A stretch of 6,564 bases of DNA, taken from contig JAPKHB010000224.1 of assembly GCA_026647295.1 (NCBI GenBank), positions 1 to 6,564 of the forward strand, in the 5' to 3' direction. Below, piece by piece: positions 1-6,564 of this stretch. Position numbers and translations under genes: made by a program. The stretch comes from Planctomycetota bacterium. GTDB taxonomy: Bacteria > Planctomycetota > PLA2 > JAEUHO01. The notes under the pieces were generated by a model, which saw nothing but the letters and a program-made list of their open reading frames with translations, had not been told where the DNA came from and did not search any database. Numbering within the stretch: position 1 is the stretch's first letter; every line of letters begins with the position of its first letter.

Positions 1-20
1 GAGCCTCTGGGGAGAGGTTC
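1..20. other. 8-bp inverted repeat with GGGG loop
   Basis: Positions 1-8 pair with 13-20, with one G-U pair and the rest Watson-Crick, leaving a GGGG loop at 9-12. The repeat touches the window edge, so its partner context is unseen. No T-run follows on the plus strand. It could be an RNA hairpin or terminator for a transcript outside the window, but its role is unknown. Confidence 0.35.
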
Positions 21-85
21 CAGGCGAATATGGCAGTCGCCGTACTGACCGCGACCGCCGGTCTGCTTCTCCCGAGTGTACGGCG

Positions 86-117
86 CGCGGGGGTGGCGCC
101 GGCTCGCGCCCCCCGCG
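86..117 (-). terminator. GC-rich hairpin just after the queA-queG-glycosyltransferase operon
   Basis: The arms 86-93 and 110-117 form a perfect 8-bp stem (CGCGGGGG with CCCCCGCG). Inside it, 96-99 pairs with 106-109. On the minus strand the hairpin begins three bases after the glycosyltransferase stop codon (122-120), where a 3'-end structure would be expected. There is no U-tract after it, so it may stabilise a 3' end or act with Rho rather than be a canonical intrinsic terminator. Nothing else gene-like is visible in 1-119. Confidence 0.35.
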
Positions 118-119
118 GG

Positions 120-1130
120 TCAGTGGAGGCGCAGCCAGTCGCGCCCCTCCTCGCGCCCCGCCGCCCGCAGCCGCGCCGCAGCCTGGGCGCGGCCGGGCCC
201 GTGCCCGACGCACAGCAGCAGCACGCCCTCCTGCGGCGGGGGCAGGGCCGCCGGGGCGCGCACGCAAAGGCCCAGGATCCGCTGGCCCGCGCGGCCGGGA
301 CGCGGGTCGAGGAAGCCGGCGGGCGTGACGCCCGCGGCGAGGAGCCGGCGGGCCCAGGCCTTGCCGCTCGGTCCGGCCCCCACGATCCATGCGGGCCGCG
401 GCTCGGCGGCGAGCCAGGCGCACAGGTGCGCAAGCTTGAGGCGCGCGAAGGCCTCCGCGCCGTAGCGCGGGTCCCGGCGGCTCGCGCTCGCGCGCGCCAG
501 GCGCACGGTGAGGAGCGGCTCGGGCAGGACGCGCGTGCGCGCGCCGTGGGCGAGAGTGCGCAGGAGGAAGTCGTAGTCCTCCGGGAACGGCCCTTCGCGC
601 CAGCCGCCCAGTTCGCGCACCAGCGCCGGATCCAGGGCCCACGACGCGTGCACGATCGGGCACTCGGTGAGCCGCGCGCGCCACACGTCCGCGTGGGTCT
701 GGAGCGTGCCGAGCCAGCGTTCGTAGCGGAGCATGCCGGGCGTGAGGACGCGCCGGGGCGCGTAGCGCACCGCGCTGCCCAGCAGGCGCGCGGCGGGCGT
801 TTCGTGGGCCGCCGCCCACAGGCGCTCGAGCCGCGCGGGATGGCACAGGTCGTCGGCGTCCATGCGCACGAGCAGCCGGCCCCGGGCGCGGGCGGCCGCC
901 CGGTTGAGCGCGGCGACCAGACCTTCGGGCGCGGACCGGGAGGGCCGTACCCGCGGGTCCCGGGCGGCCGCGCGGGCCGCGAGCGCAAAGGTCGCGTCCG
1001 TCGAGCCGTCGTCCTCCACGCAGACCTCGAAGTCCGCGAAGGTCTGGCGGCGCAGCGAACGCAGCGCGCTCTCGAGGTGCGCGGCGCCGTCGCGCACGGG
1101 CAGCAGCACCGAGACGGCCGGGCCGTTCAC
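120..1130 (-). CDS. GT2-family glycosyltransferase with C-terminal Rossmann-like domain; candidate queuosine-tRNA glycosyltransferase
   Basis: The product is a 336-residue glycosyltransferase that probably transfers a sugar from a nucleotide-sugar donor. The GT-A fold starts at once (VSVLLPVRDG, residues 6-15), followed by the EDDGSTD motif (39-45), the metal-binding DADD (91-94) and a PEDYD motif (183-187) at the usual catalytic-base position. No signal peptide or membrane segment is visible, so it should be cytoplasmic. Residues 247-336 form a second domain with a GxGxxGK loop (251-257) and an Asp at the expected strand-2 end (275). I chose the GTG at 1130 because it overlaps the queG TGA as GTGA and gives a typical GT2 N-terminus. 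Reading from 1250 would add 40 Arg/Pro/Gly-rich residues. Coupling to queG and resemblance, from memory, to animal QTGAL/B3GNTL1 suggest queuosine-tRNA as acceptor. A cell-surface polysaccharide role is the main alternative. The GT2 call is secure; the substrate is inferred. Confidence 0.9.
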   Translation of the reverse strand: MNGPAVSVLLPVRDGAAHLESALRSLRRQTFADFEVCVEDDGSTDATFALAARAAARDPRVRPSRSAPEGLVAALNRAAARARGRLLVRMDADDLCHPARLERLWAAAHETPAARLLGSAVRYAPRRVLTPGMLRYERWLGTLQTHADVWRARLTECPIVHASWALDPALVRELGGWREGPFPEDYDFLLRTLAHGARTRVLPEPLLTVRLARASASRRDPRYGAEAFARLKLAHLCAWLAAEPRPAWIVGAGPSGKAWARRLLAAGVTPAGFLDPRPGRAGQRILGLCVRAPAALPPPQEGVLLLCVGHGPGRAQAAARLRAAGREEGRDWLRLH

Positions 1131-2257
1131 GCGGGCGCGCCCCGAAGCACCGCCTCGGCCTCCGCGCGGACGAAGGGGTCCGGATCCCGGCGCCGGGCGC
1201 GGTCGGCGAGCGGCGCGGCGCGTTCGGGGGCCAGGCCGGCCAGCGCCCACAGCGCGTGACCCCGGACCAGCCCTTCGGGATCCTGCGTCGCCGCCGCCAG
1301 CGCGGGCACGCAGCCCACCGCCCCCACGTTGCGCGCCGCGATGGCGGCGTTGCGCAGCAGCCCCGCGCGCCGGGGCCGCAGCAGCGGGGTGCCGGCGAAG
1401 CGCGCGCGGAAGGCCGCCTCGTCGCCCAGCCCCAGCGCCGCCGCGAGGTCAAGGCGCGGCCCCACGCCGCGCTCGGGGCGCAGGTCCGCCCACCCGGTCG
1501 GAGCCGCATGGCGGTTGAACGGGCACACGTCCTGGCAGACGTCGCAGCCGAACACCCAGGCCCCCAGGCGCGGCCGCAGTGCGGCCTCGATCGGGCCGCG
1601 GTGCTCGATGGTCAGATAGGAGATGCACACGCGCGCGTCGAGCACGAAGGGCTCGGCGAGGGCCCCTGTGGGGCACGCGGGCAGGCAGCGGGTGCAGGTC
1701 CCGCAGTGTTCGGCGGGGCCGGGCCGGGGGGCCGGGATCCGCGCCTGCGTGAGGACCTCGCCCAGGAGGTACCAGGAGCCCCGGCCCGGCAGGAGGAGGC
1801 AGGTGTTCTTGCCGAAGAAGCCGAGCCCGGCCCGCGCGGCGAAGGCGCGCTCCAGGATGGGGGAGTGGTCGACGGCGGCCCGCGCGCGGCCGCCGAGCGT
1901 CCGCTCGAGCGCGCCGGCCAGGCTGCGCAGGCGCACGAGGAGCACGTCGTGGTAGTCGACTCCCCAGGCGTAGCGGGCCACGCGGCCGTAGCGGCCCTCG
2001 GCCGCGAAGGGCGGCGCCGGCGTGTGGTAGTTGACGGCGAAGGACAGGACGCTGGCCACGCCCGCGAGCAGCGTGCCCGGATCCGCCCGCTCGGGCGGAT
2101 GGCGGCTCATGTAGCCCATCCCGGCCGCCCGGCCCTCCGCGCACCAGCGCACGAGGTGGTCCAGGGCCTCCCCGTGCGGCTCGGCGTCGGTGACGGCCAC
2201 CAGCTCCAGGCCGTGCTCGGCGGCCAGTCGCCGGACCAGGGCGAGGGTGTCGCTCAC
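1127..2257 (-). CDS. queG: Epoxyqueuosine reductase QueG
   Basis: QueG reduces epoxyqueuosine to queuosine at tRNA position 34, using cobalamin and two [4Fe-4S] clusters in the cytoplasm. The protein is 376 residues, close to the E. coli enzyme. It shows the family core with VDHSPILER (catalytic-type Asp130), then GLGFFGKNT (144-152). A ferredoxin cysteine run follows (C185, C188, C191, C195 in CGTCTRCLPACPTGAL), then CISYLTIEHRG (211-221) and the second cluster set (C238, C241, C245 in CDVCQDVCPFN). The C-terminus (about 300-375) carries HEAT-like helical repeats, as in QueG structures. The GTG at 2257 gives the normal N-terminus; longer in-frame readings run through queA out of frame. It lies 11 nt after the queA stop, and its own TGA overlaps the start of the glycosyltransferase gene. 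No clear Shine-Dalgarno precedes it. Confidence 0.97.
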   Translation of the reverse strand: MSDTLALVRRLAAEHGLELVAVTDAEPHGEALDHLVRWCAEGRAAGMGYMSRHPPERADPGTLLAGVASVLSFAVNYHTPAPPFAAEGRYGRVARYAWGVDYHDVLLVRLRSLAGALERTLGGRARAAVDHSPILERAFAARAGLGFFGKNTCLLLPGRGSWYLLGEVLTQARIPAPRPGPAEHCGTCTRCLPACPTGALAEPFVLDARVCISYLTIEHRGPIEAALRPRLGAWVFGCDVCQDVCPFNRHAAPTGWADLRPERGVGPRLDLAAALGLGDEAAFRARFAGTPLLRPRRAGLLRNAAIAARNVGAVGCVPALAAATQDPEGLVRGHALWALAGLAPERAAPLADRARRRDPDPFVRAEAEAVLRGAPA

Positions 2258-2265
2258 GGGGGCGG

Positions 2266-2271
2266 ATGCTA
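2266..2271 (-). promoter_or_regulatory. Possible internal -10 element for a leaderless queG transcript
   Basis: On the minus strand the hexamer TAGCAT overlaps the queA TAG stop and ends 8 nt before the queG GTG. It matches the TAnnnT core of a sigma-70-type -10 element, and transcription would begin at or next to the start codon. The block CGCCGTAGCATC containing it also precedes queA. No convincing -35 is visible, so this is inference from position and repetition. Confidence 0.3.
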
Positions 2272-3363
2272 CGGCGGGGCTGACCGTCCGCAGGGCGGGG
2301 GCCGGGGGCCGGGCCCCGGCGCTCCGAGCAGCAGCATGGCGTCGCCGTAGGAGTAGAAGCGGTAGCCCTGTCCGATCGCCTCGGCGTAGGCGGCGAGGAC
2401 CCGCTCCCGGCCGCCGAGCGCGCACACGAGCGCCAGGAGGGTCGAGCGCGGCAGGTGGAAGTTGGTCAGGAGGGCGTCGACCGCGCGAAAGGGCCACCCG
2501 GGTTGGATCAGCAGCCGGGTGCGCCCCTTGGCCGGGCCCGGGACCCCGTCCGGGCCCACCGCGGCCTCCAGGGCCCGCACGACGGTGGTCCCGACGGCGA
2601 CCACCCGGCCCCCCCGCTCGCGCGCCGCCCGCACCGCGGCGGCGGTCGCGGCCGGGACGCAGAAGCGCTCGGCGTGCATCGGGTGCTCGTCCAGGTCGGC
2701 CACGCGCACCGGCGCAAAGGTCCCCAGGCCCACGTGGAGCGTCACGAAGGCGTGTCCCACCCCGCGGTCGGCCAGCGCCGCAAGCAGTCCGGCGGTGAAG
2801 TGCAGCCCGGCCGTGGGGGCGGCGACGGCCCCCGGCTCGCGCGCGTACACCGTCTGGTAGCGCTCCCGGTCCAGGGCCTCCCGGAGGTCGCCGGGGGCCC
2901 GGCCGATGTACGGCGGCAGGGGCGGGCGCCCGTGGCGGGCCAGCAGGTCCTCGACCGCGAGGCCCTCGACCCGCACCCCCCAGCGGCCCTCGCCCGCCGG
3001 TTGGAGCAGCACCAGGCGCACGCCCCCCGGGCCCGCCAGCGCCTCGCCGGGCTGGAGGCGCCCCCCGGCGCGCGCCAGCGCCTCCCAGGCGCCCTTGGCG
3101 TCCGGGAGCGGCTCCAGGAAGGTGAGTTCCACGCGGCCGCCGCTTCGGCGTCGGGCGCCCACCCGGGCGGGGAGCACCCGCGTGTCGTTGAGCACCAGGA
3201 GGTCGCCGGGGTCGAGCAGCGCCGGCAGGTCCCGCACGTGGTGGTGGGCCACCCCGCCCGCCTCCCGGCAAAGGACCAGCAGCCGGGCCGCGGCACGATC
3301 GGCCAGCGGCTCGGCGGCGATCCGGTCCGCGGGCAGGTCGTAGTCCAGGTCCTCGAGGCGCAC
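2269..3363 (-). CDS. queA: S-adenosylmethionine:tRNA ribosyltransferase-isomerase QueA
   Basis: QueA transfers and isomerises the ribosyl part of S-adenosylmethionine onto 7-aminomethyl-7-deazaguanine in tRNA, forming epoxyqueuosine, the substrate of QueG. The 364-residue product shows family motifs along its length: DYDLPADRIA near the start, LVLNDTRVLPAR (56-67), RYQTVYA (168-174), APTAGLHFT (182-190), TLHVGLGTFAPV (208-219), HPMHAERF (227-234), GTTVVRALE (258-266), TNFHLPRSTLL (300-310) and GYRFYSYGDAMLL (333-345). The GTG at 3363 gives the standard N-terminus (MRLEDLDYDLP). The last ~18 residues form a Pro/Gly-rich tail not typical of the family. It is the first gene of the operon and divergent from the sigma-54 regulator. 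No strong Shine-Dalgarno is present, in keeping with a possibly leaderless start. Confidence 0.97.
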   Translation of the reverse strand: MRLEDLDYDLPADRIAAEPLADRAAARLLVLCREAGGVAHHHVRDLPALLDPGDLLVLNDTRVLPARVGARRRSGGRVELTFLEPLPDAKGAWEALARAGGRLQPGEALAGPGGVRLVLLQPAGEGRWGVRVEGLAVEDLLARHGRPPLPPYIGRAPGDLREALDRERYQTVYAREPGAVAAPTAGLHFTAGLLAALADRGVGHAFVTLHVGLGTFAPVRVADLDEHPMHAERFCVPAATAAAVRAARERGGRVVAVGTTVVRALEAAVGPDGVPGPAKGRTRLLIQPGWPFRAVDALLTNFHLPRSTLLALVCALGGRERVLAAYAEAIGQGYRFYSYGDAMLLLGAPGPGPRPPPCGRSAPP

Positions 3364-3370
3364 GCGGGCG

Positions 3371-3376
3371 ATGCTA
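3371..3376 (-). promoter_or_regulatory. Possible -10 element for queA
   Basis: On the minus strand TAGCAT ends 7 nt before the queA GTG and lies in the same CGCCGTAGCATC block found before queG. The spacing puts the transcription start at or near the start codon. No good -35 lies 16-18 bases upstream. The call rests on the TAnnnT match and the repeated context. Confidence 0.35.
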
Positions 3377-3401
3377 CGGCGCGCGTTTGGTCGCGCGCGC
3401 C

Positions 3402-3429
3402 TTGATCGGCGTGCCGCCCAGGGCTACGC
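3402..3429 (+). promoter_or_regulatory. Sigma-70-type promoter for the sigma-54 regulator gene
   Basis: TTGATC (3402-3407) is separated by 16 bases from TACGCT (3424-3429), giving a plausible -35/-10 pair. Transcription would start near 3437, leaving a leader of about 50 nt before the chosen GTG. It lies in the 124-bp divergent region between queA and the regulator, and its -35 flank is close to the putative queA promoter, so the two could interfere. Confidence 0.4.
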
Positions 3430-3476
3430 TCCCGCGTCCATGCCGGCCCGGCATGGCGCGCGAGCGGACCCAGGCG

Positions 3477-3482
3477 AGGAGG
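3477..3482 (+). promoter_or_regulatory. Shine-Dalgarno that fixes the regulator start
   Basis: A perfect AGGAGG sits 5 nt before the GTG at 3488. This favours that GTG over the in-frame ATG at 3440 or earlier starts, none of which has a comparable site. It is the only strong Shine-Dalgarno before any gene start in the window. Confidence 0.7.
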
Positions 3483-3487
3483 GACGG

Positions 3488-4888
<1,401 letters not shown>

Positions 4889-5266
4889 GGGAATCTCCCG
4901 CGGCCGGCGCGCGGGGGCCGGATCGCGCGCGGGCCCGCCGGCCCGCACGCCGGGGGCGGGGGCCTGTCCACAAGCCGTGGAGAACCCGATCAGAACCGTC
5001 GGGAAGGCAGATTCCCAACCTGCGTCCAGGGCGTTCCCAGCGCGCAAGTGCTTGCGGGCAAGGGGGTTGCGGCGAGGTTCCACCCGTTCTCCCCGAACGG
5101 GGCGGGAACCGGGCTTCCCGATCGTGCGGCGTGCGGATTGTGGACGAGCACGGCGGGCGGCGGCCCCAACCCGCGCGGAACCGCCAACGGCGCGCGTCTG
5201 CGCGGGGCCCCGGCGATTCGCGCGCGGTGGAAGGTCGAGTGGCCCGCGCGTTGCTATTCCCTGGCT
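4889..5266 (+). other. Hairpin-rich intergenic spacer
   Basis: No gene is supported here. Directly after the regulator stop come two stable hairpins: 4897-4902 with 4910-4915, and a perfect 7-bp stem 4929-4935 with 4940-4946 around a CGCC loop. They may mark the 3' end of the regulator mRNA, although no T-run follows. Further on, 5074-5079/5103-5108 enclose 5081-5087/5093-5099, giving 13 bp in a two-part stem. Two overlapping stems (4985-4989/4999-5003 and 5001-5005/5012-5016) share GGG and are mutually exclusive. The spacer could be the leader of the RNA downstream. Confidence 0.45.
4929..4946 (+). terminator. Strong hairpin downstream of the sigma-54 regulator
   Basis: GCGGGCC (4929-4935) and GGCCCGC (4940-4946) form a perfect stem with a four-base loop, 41 nt after the stop codon. 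It lacks a U-tract, so termination, if any, would be non-canonical or Rho-assisted. Confidence 0.3.
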
Positions 5267-5294
5267 CGCCCGGAACGGGCGCGCTCTTTGAGAA
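5267..5294 (+). promoter_or_regulatory. rRNA-type antitermination leader: hairpin (boxB-like) then boxA
   Basis: CGCCCG (5267-5272) and CGGGCG (5276-5281) form a 6-bp hairpin with a GAA loop. It is followed at once by CGCTCTTTGAGAA (5282-5294), which matches the boxA core GCTCTTTrA of rRNA operon leaders and spacers. The hairpin-boxA order is that of rRNA leaders. In known systems boxA loads NusB-S10 and protects long untranslated transcripts from Rho. A poor -10-like TATTCC lies at 5255-5260 without a good -35. No rRNA follows; the large structured RNA does. Confidence 0.5.
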
Positions 5295-6310
5295 ACAAGC
5301 ACTGACGATAGGACGAGGTCACCGACCGTATGACCGCAGGGCGCCAGCGCCGGGCAGCGATCCCGGGATTGTCTGTTGCGCCGGTGTCCGCAAGGCTTGG
5401 ATCGTCCCGCCGCTTGGCGGTGGGGCGTGAGGCGAACCCATGAGCCCGCCTTCGCGGACCGGCGAACGGAGCGCTGCGCAGTCAGAAGGTCGACAACCCC
5501 ACGAGAGTTGGCGGTCCGGAGACGGACCCGCCTCCTCGGCCGATTCCCCCGAGACCCTGGGGCCCCGCGCGTGCGCTGACGTCTGGCCGCGCGAAGGGCG
5601 TGAGGGGAGGCGACGCGCTCAATGCGTTCGCCGGGACGGCCGGGTCGACGCTCTGGAGGGGTGAACCCCAGGAAGGCATCGACGGCCAGGGCCCTTCGGG
5701 ACCCTGGTGGCAGAACGGACTCGCCGCGGGAACAAGGCCCTGAAGACGGCCGGGTCCTTCGACGCCGCGCTCCCCCGGGAGGGCGGCGGCGGGGACGCCG
5801 GGAACGCCAAGAGGGCACGGGCTCCGAGAGGAGTACCGATCGCGGTCGAGGGGAAGGCCTTGAAGGGTGAAGCCCAGGGACGCTCCGGCACGTACCGTGC
5901 CGGTAGGCCTGGCGGTGGACGCCGTGAGGGGGGTAGCCAAACCCCGGACATGGCACGCGTCGGCGGAGGGATCCGCCGGCGGCAACGGGTCCGCCCGGCC
6001 GAGAGTGTGTCGAAGGGCAGGCAAAGCCCAGGAGAGCCAGCATCGTCCGCCCGCCGGGCAACCGGCACGGACGGCGCGGGGTCCCGGTGACAGTTCCCTG
6101 AAGGGGAGCGAAAGTCCATGGAGGGCCGCCCCACCGCTTCGGCGGGGGGGATGGCGTGCGAGGAGCGATCCCGGAGGGCGTCGAAACGCCGTGCGGGACG
6201 GGCGGAACCCATGACCGCCCAGGCTTCGTACGCGAGCGTCCTCGAAGGACCCGCAACCCCATGAGGGAGGGCCGGCGCTGCCGCAAGGCGGCGTCGCGCA
6301 GCCACCCGGA
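5295..6310 (+). ncRNA. Large (~1 kb) structured non-coding RNA, no known family recognised
   Basis: The region is packed with compact hairpins on the plus strand. Examples (arms): 5317-5321/5331-5335; 5407-5411/5416-5420; 5510-5518/5523-5532 with a GAGA loop; 5609-5616/5624-5632; 5686-5691/5702-5707 capped by C-UUCG-G; 5763-5773/5778-5788; 5822-5825/5830-5833 with GAGA; 5885-5892/5896-5903; 5961-5967/5972-5978 with GGGA; 6045-6057/6062-6072 with GCAA; 6129-6137/6142-6150 with C-UUCG-G; 6169-6181/6186-6198; 6200-6205/6215-6220; 6276-6282/6287-6293 with GCAA. All GNRA and UUCG loops are on the same strand; on the minus strand they would read as non-special loops. Open frames crossing it, including a 347-codon minus-strand one, have no family motifs and are explained by GC richness. 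It matches no rRNA, tmRNA, RNase P or SRP RNA, and no group II domain V or reverse transcriptase is present. Ends are approximate. Confidence 0.65.
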
Positions 6311-6315
6311 CCCTT

Positions 6316-6564
6316 CATGCTCTGGAGGGCCACAACGGACTCGGGTCCGACTCCTTCGTCAGGCTTCGTTGCAATCGCACAGCCTATGCCTTCTATGATC
6401 ACCAGCAGCTCGCAATCTACGCCAACCTCAAACAGCATCTCTCCAACGATTGCCTTGGGCGTTTGAGCTACAGTTTGCGTTACTTCAAGTTTGCGGAGTT
6501 GCCGGAATTCAACTATGTCGAGCATTACGCCTTTGCCCAGTTGACTGCGACGTTGGCGACGAAA
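6316..6564. other. Moderate-GC tail, possibly a partial or interrupted coding sequence of uncertain strand
   Basis: G+C falls to about 53% here, against well over 70% before. On the plus strand one frame is open from 6265 to the window end (83 codons from 6316) but has no start codon. The exactly in-register minus-strand frame is also open, with an ATG at 6525 (MLDIVEFRQL...) and an upstream continuation past the window. Counting 83 codons, the plus frame has 28% T at position 1, which is unusual for a gene. The minus frame has 42% G and 7% T at position 1, which is typical. I lean to the minus strand, with the gene losing its coding character where it meets the structured RNA near 6316. I do not recognise either translation. 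A chimeric contig end is also possible. Confidence 0.3.

Noticed and set aside
4964..5145. Two DnaA-box-like sequences (4964-4972 plus strand, 5137-5145 minus strand)
   Set aside because: Only two imperfect matches 165 bp apart, no AT-rich unwinding stretch, and no dnaA, dnaN or rpmH nearby. Too weak for a replication origin.
5951..5965. TGGCAC as a sigma-54 -24 element
   Set aside because: The required GC/TTGC at the -12 position is missing. The same holds for TGGCAC at 841, so no sigma-54 promoter is supported.
6088..6125. RNase P-like GAAAGTCC stretch near 6109
   Set aside because: The other universally conserved RNase P blocks are absent around it, and the neighbouring stems do not fit the P4 geometry.
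5295..6310. Group II or group I intron
   Set aside because: No domain V-like hairpin with an AGC triad near the 3' end, no reverse transcriptase, no convincing GUGYG boundary with matched exon halves, and no group I P7/S-type core. A divergent ORF-less intron cannot be fully excluded without covariance models.
6324..6354. tRNA/tmRNA T-arm-like GGGTCCGACTCC
   Set aside because: No acceptor, D or anticodon arms in place, and the T-loop consensus (TTCGA) is not matched.
5482..6525. A 347-codon minus-strand open frame across the structured RNA region
   Set aside because: Stop codons are rare in sequence this GC-rich. The translation is Pro/Ser/Arg/Gly-rich without domain motifs over most of its length, and the DNA is better explained by plus-strand hairpins with GNRA and UUCG loops. 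Only the last ~70 codons, in the tail, look coding-like.

Overview
This window comes from a very GC-rich bacterium, clearly above 70% G+C by eye until the last ~250 bases. De novo queuosine genes, a sigma-54 enhancer-binding protein and strong GC at third codon positions fit a Gram-negative-type lineage such as Myxococcota, other former Deltaproteobacteria, or Rokubacteria/Methylomirabilota. The sequence alone does not settle the phylum.

Left part (120-3363, minus strand) is a compact three-gene operon read right to left. queA (3363-2269) and queG (2257-1127) encode the last two steps of queuosine synthesis on tRNA. A family-2 glycosyltransferase (1130-120) follows, and its GTG start overlaps the queG stop in a GTGA. 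The glycosyltransferase has an unusual C-terminal Rossmann-like domain. From memory, this architecture and its C-terminal ending resemble the animal queuosine-tRNA galactosyltransferase QTGAL (B3GNTL1). The operon may therefore make queuosine and then glycosylate it, which would be a bacterial counterpart of a modification known from animals. A GC-rich hairpin (86-117) lies just past the last stop codon.

Middle part (3364-4888): a short divergent promoter region separates queA from a plus-strand sigma-54-dependent regulator (3488-4888). The regulator has intact AAA+ and Fis-type HTH domains but a degenerate receiver domain. The queA and queG starts share a near-identical upstream block containing TAGCAT, 7-8 nt before each GTG, which suggests leaderless promoters.

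Right part (4889-6564): about 1.4 kb has no convincing gene. Beyond a hairpin-rich spacer lies a hairpin followed by an rRNA-type boxA (5267-5294), and then roughly 1 kb of dense local hairpins. Seven of these are closed by classic tetraloops (GNRA or C-UUCG-G), all on the plus strand. I read this as a large structured non-coding RNA, possibly undescribed, protected from early termination by an rRNA-like antitermination signal. It is not an rRNA, tmRNA, RNase P RNA, or recognisable group I or II intron. At about 6316 the base composition drops abruptly to near 53% G+C. The tail is open in both an in-register sense and antisense frame and may be an interrupted gene or foreign junction; its coding strand is uncertain.
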